From Nanobdellota archaeon (GTDB taxonomy: Archaea > Nanobdellota > Nanobdellia > Woesearchaeales > GW2011-AR9), in the NCBI GenBank assembly GCA_018812355.1, contig JAHJDQ010000146.1, positions 1-12,144 on the forward strand: a DNA stretch of 12,144 nucleotides. Direction: 5' to 3'. The position numbers and the translations under genes were made by a program. Below, one piece after another: positions 1 through 8,100 of the stretch. The notes below the pieces were generated by a model. It searched no databases, was not told the DNA's origin, and saw only the letters and a list, made by a program, of their open reading frames with translations. The first letter of the stretch is position 1; the number at the start of each line of letters is the position of its first letter.

Positions 1-1
1 A

Positions 2-505
2 GGTCACCACAAGTATAAACCGGTTCCCCTAAATATTGAAACCATAATGGAAGAGTATATGGATAGCCCTGTCCCTAAAAGAGTTAATAGCCAAGCCACT
101 TTTCAAAACAACGGAGGGGGTTTTGTTCAAGGAGATAGAGACCTTCTCTATCGTGCTCTTGACAACCTTGTAGGAAATGCTATTTATGCTATTGGCCAAC
201 AAGGACAAATAATCATCTCCACAAGAACAGAGAATGTAAAAGAAGAAAAAAAACACCCCTACGGCATCATACCAGCGGGAGATTATTGTGTAATTGGTGT
301 TGAAGATACTGGGGAAGGAATACCTGAGCCTTTACAAGCATTAGTTTTTGATCGTTTTTTTACTACGAAAGAAGATAAAGGCACAGGCTTAGGATTAATG
401 GTAGTTAAAACAATAATGGATCTGCATAAAGGATATATAACCTTAACTTCTTCAACTGACAACCCAACATACACTAAATTTGAGATTTATATCCCTCTCA
501 TTTAA
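2..505 (+). CDS. Sensor histidine kinase, C-terminal ATP-binding domain (5' end outside window)
   Basis: This is the C-terminal catalytic domain (HATPase_c) of a two-component sensor kinase, which binds ATP and phosphorylates a histidine for transfer to a response regulator. The frame is open from base 2, so the ATG at 47 is an internal methionine and the true start is upstream of the window. Numbering from the edge codon, the 167 visible residues contain the N box (NLVGNA, Asn59), the G1 box (DTGEGIP, Asp102), the F box (FDRFFTTK) and the G2 box (GTGLGL, 127-132). The final beta strand is followed at once by TAA, so there is no fused receiver domain at the C-terminus. The phospho-acceptor histidine, PAS domains and membrane segments would lie upstream and cannot be judged. 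The boxes resemble bacterial-type kinases, which archaea often acquired by transfer. The signal and the partner regulator are unknown. Confidence 0.93.
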   Translation, partial: GHHKYKPVPLNIETIMEEYMDSPVPKRVNSQATFQNNGGGFVQGDRDLLYRALDNLVGNAIYAIGQQGQIIISTRTENVKEEKKHPYGIIPAGDYCVIGVEDTGEGIPEPLQALVFDRFFTTKEDKGTGLGLMVVKTIMDLHKGYITLTSSTDNPTYTKFEIYIPLI

Positions 506-507
506 GC

Positions 508-543
508 ATAATTTTTTATAGTACTCCCCTCTTTCTGTTTAAA
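508..543 (+). promoter_or_regulatory. Putative TATA promoter of valS, probably leaderless
   Basis: An A/T block reading ATTTTTTATA (511-520) is centred about 28 nt before the valS ATG at 544. At archaeal spacing this TATA box puts the transcription start at or within a few bases of the ATG. No Shine-Dalgarno sequence is visible in the pyrimidine-rich stretch 521-540, which fits a leaderless mRNA. The six T's at 512-517 could also serve as a terminator for the kinase gene. Confidence 0.55.
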
Positions 544-3027
544 ATGGAACTTCCTAAGAGATATAATCCACAAGAAGCTGAACCTAGATGGCAGAAATAT
601 TGGGAAGAGCATAAAACATACAAGTTTGATCCAAAAGATATTAATATTTATTCGATCGACACTCCCCCTCCTACTGTTTCTGGAAAGATGCATATGGGTC
701 ATGCTTTCGGCAACTCCCAACAAGACTTTATTGCTCGCTATAAAAGAATGCAAGGGTTTAACGTCCTCCAACCTTTCGGCACAGATTATAATGGTTTGCC
801 AACCCAAATTCTTATTGAAAAATTAAAAAAAGTAAGAGCGAAAGATATGCCCAGAAAAGATTTTGTTAAACTATGTCTCGAAACTTTAGAAAAAGAACTC
901 CGACTAGCTTACACTGCTGACTGGAAAAGATTAGGAATCAGCTGCGATTTCGATGTTAAATACACAACCATTAACAAACACTGTACAAAAATATCCCAAA
1001 AATCATTCTTAGAATTATACGAAATGGGAAGAGCATATCGAAAAGAAGCCCCGGCAATTTACTGTCCGAAATGTAAAACGGCGATTGCCCAAGTTGAATG
1101 TGAAGATAAAGAGATTCAATCTTCATTTAACGATATCATTTTCAAAGCTGAAGGTAAAGATTTAATCATCGCCACGACCAGACCAGAATTACTTCCCGCT
1201 TGTGTTGCTATATTCTACCATCCTGACGATCAAAGATATCAATCATTAAATGGAAAAATGGCCACTGTACCTTTATTCAACCATGAAGTGCCAATTATGC
1301 CTGATCAAAGAGCAGATCCTGAGAAAGGTACAGGTATTGTCATGTGTTGTACTTTTGGTGATAATACTGATGTTGAATGGCAGAAAGCCCATAACTTGCC
1401 GATTAGAACCGCAATCAGTAAAGAAGGTAAGATGACTTCATTAGCCGGAAAGTATGAAGGCAAGAAAATCAAAGAAGCCCGAGCAGAAATTATTGCCGAA
1501 CTAAAAGAAAATAAACTTCTCACTAAAGAAAAACCAATTACTCATCCTGTTAATGTCCATGAACGTTGCGGAACTGAAATTGAATTCATGCACTCTAAAC
1601 AATGGTTCATTAAATACCTTGACTTGAAAGAGGATATGCTTCGCTGGGGAGAAGAACTAAACTGGTTCCCTGATCATATGAAAAACCGTTATGATAACTG
1701 GGTTAAAGGCTTAGCTTGGGACTGGTGTATTTCTCGACAAATTTATTTTGGAATTCCCTTTCCAATTTGGTATTGTCAAGAATGTAATGAAGTGATTCTT
1801 GCTAAATTGGAACAGCTTCCTGTTGATCCATTAGAAGATTCTCCTCCCGTAAGTGAATGTCCAAATTGTCAAAGTAAAAATATTATTCCAGAAAGAGATA
1901 TTATCAACACCTGGGCTACTTCTTCTTTAACTCCTACTATTGTCAAAGAACTGTTTAAAGATCAACCAGTTTATGATTATCTTTCCAAAAATCCGTTTAA
2001 CTTAAGACCACAAGGCCATGACATTATTTCTTTTTGGTTATTCAATACTGTTGTCAAAAGCCATTTACATTACCAAATGAAACCATGGCAAGATTGTTTC
2101 ATTAACGGTTGGATGCTCGATCCAAAAGGTAAGAAGATGTCTAAGTCTAAAGGTAATGTCGTTGAACCACAAGGCATGATAGAAAAATACTCAGCAGATG
2201 CGTTAAGATTTATGTCCGGCGGCAGTAAGTTAGGGGAAGACTTCCCTTTCCAAGAAAAAGATTTACTTACCGGCCAGAAATTTATCAATAAACTCTGGAA
2301 CGCTTCTAAATTTTCGTTAATGCACCTACAGGACTACAAATCTGGCTTAATAACAGAAACCGCAAGAAGCAAAGCTTCTGAGGTACCAAAGGCAAAGCCT
2401 TTTTGTACATTTGATCAATGGTTATTAAGTAAACTAAATAAACTAATCAAAGAATCTACAGAATCTTTTGAACAACATGAATATAGTAAAACAAAAGCAG
2501 AAGTTGAAAAATTCTTCTGGCACGTGTTTTGTAATGATTACTTAGAGATTGTTAAAGACCGTTTGTATAATCCTGATACCAGAGGAGCGGAAGCAAGAAA
2601 GAGTGGACAAGAAGCTCTTTATATTTCTTTATTATCAATACTAAAGATGATTGCTCCGATCATGCCACACATTACCGAAGAAATTTATCACTTGTATTTT
2701 GATCAAAAAGAAAATGCAAAAAGTATTCATCTTTCTTCCTGGCCAAAATACAATCAACAATTAATAAATGCTGACGCTGAACTAGCTGGAGATCTAGGGA
2801 TCGACATTATTTCTGCTGTTAGAAAGTATAAATCAGAACAGCAATTATCGTTAAAAGAGGAATTTTCTGAACTTATTTTAATTAGTGAAGAAGCTGATTT
2901 TGAAAAAATGATCAAGAGTGTTGAAGCAGATCTTAAAGCCGTCCTAAAAATCAAAGAAATTAAATTTTCTGGAGAAACTTCTTTAGAAAGTGAGAAATTT
3001 TCTGTAAAAGTTGGAATCAGTAAATAA
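544..3027 (+). CDS. valS: Valyl-tRNA synthetase
   Basis: A cytoplasmic class I aminoacyl-tRNA synthetase that charges tRNA-Val with valine. At 827 residues it is near the usual size for archaeal ValRS and appears complete. The HIGH-type motif is HMGH (50-53), preceded by the PPPTVSG signature. The CP1 editing domain contains TTRPELL (211-217) and the GTGIVM...GDNTD segment, which in the family clears mischarged threonine. Two Cys clusters suggest zinc sites: C174/C177 and C411/C414 with C439/C442. RPQGHDIISFW is the valine-type catalytic-core signature that separates ValRS from IleRS and LeuRS. KMSKS lies at 531-535. The C-terminal third (about 600-750) is the helical anticodon-binding domain. 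The ATG at 544 fits both the TATA box and the family's N-terminus. One oddity is GTDYNGLPT, where archaeal ValRS usually has DDNGLPT. The gene starts 38 nt after the kinase and probably has its own promoter. Confidence 0.97.
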   Translation: MELPKRYNPQEAEPRWQKYWEEHKTYKFDPKDINIYSIDTPPPTVSGKMHMGHAFGNSQQDFIARYKRMQGFNVLQPFGTDYNGLPTQILIEKLKKVRAKDMPRKDFVKLCLETLEKELRLAYTADWKRLGISCDFDVKYTTINKHCTKISQKSFLELYEMGRAYRKEAPAIYCPKCKTAIAQVECEDKEIQSSFNDIIFKAEGKDLIIATTRPELLPACVAIFYHPDDQRYQSLNGKMATVPLFNHEVPIMPDQRADPEKGTGIVMCCTFGDNTDVEWQKAHNLPIRTAISKEGKMTSLAGKYEGKKIKEARAEIIAELKENKLLTKEKPITHPVNVHERCGTEIEFMHSKQWFIKYLDLKEDMLRWGEELNWFPDHMKNRYDNWVKGLAWDWCISRQIYFGIPFPIWYCQECNEVILAKLEQLPVDPLEDSPPVSECPNCQSKNIIPERDIINTWATSSLTPTIVKELFKDQPVYDYLSKNPFNLRPQGHDIISFWLFNTVVKSHLHYQMKPWQDCFINGWMLDPKGKKMSKSKGNVVEPQGMIEKYSADALRFMSGGSKLGEDFPFQEKDLLTGQKFINKLWNASKFSLMHLQDYKSGLITETARSKASEVPKAKPFCTFDQWLLSKLNKLIKESTESFEQHEYSKTKAEVEKFFWHVFCNDYLEIVKDRLYNPDTRGAEARKSGQEALYISLLSILKMIAPIMPHITEEIYHLYFDQKENAKSIHLSSWPKYNQQLINADAELAGDLGIDIISAVRKYKSEQQLSLKEEFSELILISEEADFEKMIKSVEADLKAVLKIKEIKFSGETSLESEKFSVKVGISK

Positions 3028-3048
3028 GCCTAATTAAGCTTAAACTTA

Positions 3049-3062
3049 CGAAACATTTTTAA
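3049..3062 (+). promoter_or_regulatory. BRE/TATA-like promoter of the DUF5679 gene
   Basis: CGAAACATTTTTAA (3049-3062) reads as a purine-rich BRE followed by a TATA-like box. Archaeal spacing would put the start of transcription near 3083-3088, leaving a 5' leader of about 35 nt that contains a Shine-Dalgarno site. The box begins 21 bp after the valS stop, so the small gene can be expressed independently of valS. A short inverted repeat flanks it (CTTAAAC near 3040 and GTTTAAG near 3091); its meaning is unknown. Confidence 0.5.
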
Positions 3063-3104
3063 GGCAAGCAAAAATAATAAGCTTATGAACGTTTAAGTTC
3101 AAAT

Positions 3105-3113
3105 GATGAGGTG
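3105..3113 (+). promoter_or_regulatory. Shine-Dalgarno site of the DUF5679 gene
   Basis: GATGAGGTG (3105-3113) ends 7 nt before the ATG at 3121 and is complementary to the archaeal 16S rRNA 3' tail (core GAGGTG). It fixes the start of this small gene. It also contrasts with the neighbouring valS and 118-residue genes, which show no such site and look leaderless. Confidence 0.7.
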
Positions 3114-3120
3114 TGATAAA

Positions 3121-3276
3121 ATGGAAGCATATTGTGTGAAATGTAAGAGTAAAAGAGAAATGAAAAATGGTAAAGAAGTCTCCATGAAAGGTAAGGGTGG
3201 AACAAAAAGGAGAGCAATGAAAGGTGAGTGCCCTAAGTGTAGCACGACCATGTTCAGAATTTTACCTAATAAATAG
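3121..3276 (+). CDS. Small zinc-ribbon protein, DUF5679-like
   Basis: A complete 51-residue protein beginning MEAYCVKCKSKREM and ending GECPKCSTTMFRILPNK before TAG at 3274-3276. Two CxxC knuckles (C5/C8 and C37/C40) are spaced to bind one zinc ion. The AYCVKCK, (V)KGxCPxC and MFRI segments match my recollection of DUF5679, a family of tiny basic proteins found in archaea, bacteria and viruses with no assigned function. The linker between the knuckles is Lys/Arg/Gly-rich (KGKGGTKRR), slightly longer than in typical members, and could contact nucleic acid; that is inference. There is no signal peptide or membrane segment. It stands alone, with its own promoter, ribosome-binding site and a T-tract terminator directly after the stop. 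Confidence 0.88.
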   Translation: MEAYCVKCKSKREMKNGKEVSMKGKGGTKRRAMKGECPKCSTTMFRILPNK

Positions 3277-3277
3277 A

Positions 3278-3301
3278 TTTCTTTTTTTTTCTCTTTTTTT
3301 T
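3278..3301 (+). terminator. T-tract transcription terminator
   Basis: Two bases after the DUF5679 stop the + strand reads TTT, C, T9, CTC and T8 (3278-3301), with no stem-loop before it. Long oligo-T runs are the standard intrinsic termination signal of archaeal RNA polymerase. It isolates the valS/DUF5679 block from the downstream unit. Confidence 0.75.
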
Positions 3302-3469
3302 AATTGAGATACTGGTTGATTGTTTCCTTAATAGAAAAATCCTTACCACTGCAAGAAAGAAGGTATTTGCAAACAAATAGTCAATCTTAATTCTTACGGA
3401 AAAAACGTAAAGAAAGTGATACAAAAACTGTTGCACTTTTTAAATAGATTGGTACATTTTTTGTTTCGC
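3302..3469 (+). other. AT-rich intergenic stretch, no gene seen
   Basis: I see no convincing open frame, tRNA cloverleaf or conserved RNA here. There is one weak hairpin: TCTTACG (3392-3398) can pair with CGTAAAGA (3406-3413) around an A-rich loop, with one bulged base. A second TATA-like string, CTTTTTAAATAG, lies near 3427-3438. Confidence 0.5.
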
Positions 3470-3486
3470 TAGAAATATTTATAAAC
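3470..3486 (+). promoter_or_regulatory. BRE/TATA promoter of the small-protein/ATPase unit
   Basis: TAGAAATATTTATAAAC (3470-3486) has a purine BRE-like start and a clear TATA core, TATTTATA. It is centred about 29 nt before the ATG at 3509, which predicts a leaderless or nearly leaderless transcript. No Shine-Dalgarno sequence is visible before 3509. This is the best-looking promoter in the window. Confidence 0.62.
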
Positions 3487-3508
3487 AAACATACATTTTT
3501 ATACAAAA

Positions 3509-3865
3509 ATGGGAACTACCACATTTTATTTAAAACACAATGATCTTGGACTATCTTTAGACAGGATGTCTAATGAAGAAATTAAAAAATTAAGTAACTT
3601 TTCACCTTATAGGGAAGACGACTCATATAAAGGTTGGAAAGTCCCTTGTGAGCTTCATAATGGGAATATTTACTTATTAGTATTCTGGAAAGGCAGGTTA
3701 ATGAGACTAGAAGAAGCAATAAAAACCTTGAATAAAAAATACTATGACAAATATCAAAGAAAAACTCTTCGAGAATATGAATGGACTGTACTCAAAAAAC
3801 ATATTTTGAGTCAAGTTAATTATTTAGATACTGAGTTTAAGAAAAGATTAAAGGGAAAGAAGTAA
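3509..3865 (+). CDS. Unrecognised 118-residue basic protein, first gene of a two-gene unit
   Basis: I do not recognise this family. The product is soluble-looking and Lys-rich, with no signal peptide, no membrane helix and a single Cys. The N-terminal half (1-65) looks like mixed beta structure, including GWKVPCEL and the hydrophobic strand IYLLVFWKG. The C-terminal half (66-118) is probably helical and highly charged, ending in EFKKRLKGKK. The start is supported by a TATA box about 29 nt upstream. The stop overlaps the next gene's start by one base (TAATG at 3863-3867), so the two are almost certainly co-transcribed and translationally coupled. That arrangement suggests a function together with the ATPase, but whether as adaptor, regulator or toxin/antitoxin-like partner cannot be told from the sequence. 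It could also be lineage-specific with no described homologue. Confidence 0.78.
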   Translation: MGTTTFYLKHNDLGLSLDRMSNEEIKKLSNFSPYREDDSYKGWKVPCELHNGNIYLLVFWKGRLMRLEEAIKTLNKKYYDKYQRKTLREYEWTVLKKHILSQVNYLDTEFKKRLKGKK

Positions 3866-5130
3866 TGGACAGAGAACAATTATATTATGTTTTATTTGAA
3901 CAGCAAAAAGATTTTAAAAAGAAAGAAGATTTTGTACCTCGCGAGCTAACTTCGGAAGTTTTATCACGCCTTCATCTGAAATTACCCATTATTATAACTG
4001 GTCTCAGACGAGTAGGAAAATCAACACTCCTTAAGATTCTTACTGAAGAACTCAACTTAAGCGATAAAGAGTGTTTTTACATTAATTTTAATGATGAACG
4101 GTTAATCTCATTCACACCCTCTGATTTTCAAAAGATACTCGACTTTTTGAACGAACAAGATTACAAAGAGAACTGTTATTTGTTTATTGATGAAATCCAA
4201 GAAGTTTCAAAATGGGAGAAGTGGATTGACCGAATAAAAGAAAAGTACTCCATCATTATAACTGGCTCTAACTCTAAACTTTTAAGCAAGGAAATTTCTA
4301 CGGTTCTAACCGGTAGAAGTGTTAATGTTAGCCTTTACCCCTTCAGCTTCAAAGAAGTTCTTGCTTCCAAGAACATAAAGCTAAATGAGATAAAATTAGA
4401 TTTAAAGTTGCAAGCGCAAGTGCGGAAAGAGTTCTTAAGTTTTTTAAATAAAGGAGGAATACCAAAACCGGTAATTGATGATGATGAAAAACTTCTAGTG
4501 GAACTTTATGAAAATATTATTTAACGGGACATAATTAAGAGATTCAACCCTCGTCTAGAAAAACCAATTAAGGAGATTTCTTTATATTTGTTGTCAAACA
4601 TTTCAAAAGAGATTAGCTTAAGATCATTATCAAAAACCATAGGGATTACCAATCTTTCAACTATGAAATCTGTGATAGATTCATTTGAAAAAGCTTTCTT
4701 GTTCTTTTTCATTCACAAATTTGATTTTTCTCTCAGAAAACAGCTGCAGAATCCACGTAAAGTGTACTGCATTGACAATGGGTTTACAACTAAAGTTGGC
4801 TTTAGGTTTTCGGATGATAAAGGTAGGCTTTTGGAGAATCTTGTATTTACAGAGTTAAAAAGAAGAGGGAAAGAAATTTATTACTTTTCTGAAAAAAGGG
4901 AATGTGATTTTGTTATCAAGGAAGGAATTAGAATACGTGAAGCCGTCCAAGTTTGTTATCAGTTAAACAATAATAACAAAGAAAGAGAACTTAATGGACT
5001 TCTGGAAGCAATGGAAAAGTTCAAACTAAAAACTGGCTTAATTCTTACTAATGACCACGAAGAAGGAATTGAAGTGGGTAAAAAGAGAATTATAGTTAAA
5101 CCAGTCTGGAAATGGCTGCTTAGTAAATAA
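3865..5130 (+). pseudogene. AAA_14/DUF4143-type ATPase interrupted by one in-frame TAA
   Basis: The frame encodes about 420 residues of the family of archaeal and bacterial ATPases that combine an AAA_14 P-loop domain with a C-terminal DUF4143 domain. The N-terminal part shows Walker A GLRRVGKST (46-54), Walker B YLFIDEIQ (Asp109, Glu110), a sensor-like TGSNSKLL (133-140) and the GRS arginine (Arg151). Codon 220 (4522-4524) is TAA, in the family's ENIIYRDI segment where Tyr is expected. The frame then continues without shift through RDIIKRFNPR, a helix-turn-helix-like region and a PD-(D/E)XK-like fold (Glu324, Asp348, with Gln362 where the third motif usually carries Glu-x-Lys) to TAA at 5128-5130. 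No other damage is visible, so the lesion is very recent, an error in the sequence, or tolerated. Members are often linked to mobile or accessory DNA, and their cellular role is poorly defined. It overlaps the upstream gene by one base. Confidence 0.85.
4570..4590 (+). promoter_or_regulatory. Possible internal Shine-Dalgarno site and TTG restart in the interrupted ATPase
   Basis: AAGGAGAT (4570-4577) lies 10 nt before an in-frame TTG at 4588, about 45 nt after the premature stop. Re-initiation here would give a separate 180-residue DUF4143 half (4588-5130). The stretch 4525-4587 still encodes family-like sequence that such a product would lack, so the site may be coincidental: GGAG also arises naturally from Lys-Glu-Ile codons. 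Confidence 0.3.
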
Positions 5131-5138
5131 GCTTATTT
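5125..5138. other. 14-bp palindrome spanning two convergent stop codons
   Basis: AAATAAGCTTATTT is a perfect palindrome containing the TAA of the + strand ATPase gene (5128-5130) and the TAA of the - strand giant gene (read from 5133-5135). Only 2 bp separate the stops. Neither gene has intergenic room for a terminator, so both transcripts probably run into the opposite coding region. Confidence 0.7.
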
Positions 5139-8100
5139 CTTCACGAAATCGTCAACTATTTTCTTCTCCCAACCTTTCTCAACTAACATCTCTTTGATCT
5201 CTTGATTAGAATAATCTTGTTTCTTACATTGATTGATGAAATTAGTTAATTCTGGAAATTTACTCTGAACAACTTGAACTTTATTTTTCTTTCTGATTAC
5301 AAAAAATAACACTCCTGCAGCTAGAAAAAAAGAGATTATCGACACAATCCATATTCCCGATAATTCTAGAAGAGAAAGTAACTTCTCCTGAAACAAAGTA
5401 ACTATGAAAAATAAAATACCTAGTAATAAGACAATGATGGCAGCAACCAGAAATTTCTTACTCAGATTAGAGGGTGGTGATTTTAATTTCTGTTTTGGTT
5501 TTATTTCAGCAACTTCTTTTTTTACTTGAGTAACTTCTTTTTTCTTAATCTGTTTTTTTGGAGGAAGTTCTTTTTTCACAATTTTACATTTTTTTCCTTC
5601 TCGAACCAAACAAAGTGTAAAAATAATAAACCCAATAAACAATAAAACAAGTAATAATAACCAGTAAGTACTAATCCTTTTACTCTCTCCTCCCACTCCT
5701 AAGTTAACTTCAACTTCATTTTCTACTGCTACTTCTCTTCCTCGATAGATTCTAGCATTTACAGAATAATCACCGCAAAATTGTTCTGGATCATATTCTA
5801 ACTGTTGAGCAAAGATGAAAATACCTTTATCTTTGGTTAACTTATAAGGTCCGTAAAAATCGCTAAACGCAGTTGTTGACCCAAAAACGCGCTTAATGAT
5901 CTTCCGTGGGAAACTATCATCTGCTTGAGGTTCTTCTTTCTTGTTCATATTTATTTCTAACATATATTCCTCTTCAGGAAGATTTAAATTAGCTACAGCA
6001 GCTCCAGTTAAGGAATCTTCATTTGCCGGTGCTTCAAATATTTCAAATAATTCTGGAGTTAGTTGGGAAGGAACAAAGAAAGCATAAATGTCCATAAGAT
6101 TATTTTCTTCATGAACATCAACAATAGCTCCGGAAAATGCCGTAGTTTCAACTTCAACTTCTTGTTCAAAAACTGTTTCTCCAAAAGTTTGAAACTGGAC
6201 AGTTACTTTATTCACGGCTCCGCCAAATCCACTTTTAATTTCTAAAATTTCCTCAATCGTTTCTCCAGGATCAAGCACAATCTCTTTAGCATCAAGTTCT
6301 GCTTCTAACAATTTTCCGGCAATTGTCTGATCAGAATAAGAAAGACCAGAAATACTTTGAAAAAATGAACCTTTATATCCTAAAGTTTTTCTGGTAACAA
6401 TGTAGAATGGATTTTCTACCTCCTGAAATATTTTAGGGAATAATCTCATCCGCTTCTCCCCTTTGTTTGTTAAAGTTATAGTGACATTTGTTGTTTTCCT
6501 GAGTTGTTGAATTGTTTCAGGAGTAGTGAGATAGGTTAATTCTGTGAGTTCTGGTATTGTGATTAATTCTCCTGTTGTTGTTCTCCGCCCACCTTTAGCC
6601 CCAGTAGGCTCAGTCGTTACCCCAACATCTAAAATATCTTCACCTATTTCCCGTTCCTCTTCTTCAATTTCTTCGATTTTCTGATATTCTTCTATTTCGT
6701 CTTCTTCTTCTTCCTCTTCTTCTTCCTCTTCTTCTTCCTCTTCTTCTTCCTCTTCTTCTTCAGCTGGAGGAGCTGCACCACCGCCCCCACCAGAAGGAGG
6801 TGCTGCCGGTGTAGAAGCGGTGAAATTTGTTTTCTCGGTATTATTAACATTTCCGGAAGTATCATTAGCAATGAAAGTAAGATTATATTGTCCATCTGAA
6901 GGGATTGTAAATGAAATATTATATTTACTGCTGCTATTAGTTAAATTTAATCTCTGAACAGTTCCGCTTGGTAAAGTGATATTTACTCGGACAATATCAA
7001 CACCAATATTATCGGTTACATTCGCCCCAATTTCAATCGTATTTCCGGTTGTAAACGATGAACCTGAAGATGGGATTAAGGCAAACACAGCTGGATTTAT
7101 AAAATCAATAGCTGTAAAATTAGTTTTTTCTGTACTGTTAATATTGTTACTAGAATCATTAGCAAAGAAAGTAACATTATACAATCCAATCAAATTAGGA
7201 ATGGTAAATGAAGTGTTGTACTTCTCTGTCGAACCTGCTTTTACTAAAGATAATTGAGTAACAGTAGTGTTAGGATATGTAACATTAGCATAAACAGTAC
7301 TGACATTAACATCATCAGTAACATTAGCAGAGATTTCAATAACATTGGAAATGTTAAACACAGAATTGTTTACTGGGATTAAAGCGAATACTAAAGGATT
7401 GGTAACATCATTCACAGTGAAGTTATCATCAGCTGTTTGCTGATTATTACTAGTATCATTAGCCCACCAGGTAACATTGTATAATCCTGGAAGCAAAGTA
7501 GTAGTGAAAGTGAAGTTGTAAGTGCTACTGATATTAGAGACAATTTGGATTTCTATGGTCGTGTTAGGCAAAGTAACATTGGCTTTGACTGTACCTACAG
7601 CAACATCATCAGTTATGGTAGCATTACAGCTGACGATTTGGGAAATATTGGCGGGATCAGGAGTACAGATTAAAGGAATTATGTTTAGAGAATCAACATC
7701 TTGAACAGTAAAGTTTGTTTTCTCAGAACTGTTAATATTGTTACTAGAATCATTAGCGAAGAAAGTAACATTATACAATCCAATCAAATTAGGAATGGTA
7801 AATGAAGTGTTGTACTTGGCACCAGATACATTAACAAGAGTTAATTGTTGGACGGTGCCATTAGGGTAACTGATATTAACAGAAACATTAGCCACTTCAG
7901 CATTATCAGTAACATTAGCAGAGATTTCAATAACATTGGAAATGTTAAAGACGGAATTGTTTACTGGAATTAAAGCAAATACTAAAGGATTAATAGTATC
8001 ATTACCAACAAAGAAAGTTGTTTCCGTACTGTTGATATTATTACTGGTATCATTAGCAAAGAAAGTAACATTGTATCTACCCAAATTATTTGGAATTGTA

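Noticed and set aside
47..49. ATG at 47 as the start of the histidine kinase gene
   Set aside because: The frame is open to the window edge and the preceding codons still read like kinase sequence (PVPLNIETI), so the gene begins upstream.
502..807. A 101-codon - strand open frame opposite the start of valS
   Set aside because: It overlaps the conserved N-terminus of valS, including the HMGH motif. It has no promoter or ribosome-binding site and no recognisable protein features.
3302..3508. Possible tRNA, structured RNA or attachment site between the terminator and the two-gene unit
   Set aside because: No cloverleaf, CCA end or T-loop consensus is visible, and only one weak bulged hairpin (3392-3413) was found. 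No direct repeat flanks the two-gene unit, so there is no evidence of an integrated element.
6692..6895. A - strand frame encoding a Lys/Arg-rich tail from the poly-Glu repeat
   Set aside because: It is a frame-shifted reading of the GAGGAAGAAGAA tract within the giant gene, and its composition simply reflects the repeat.
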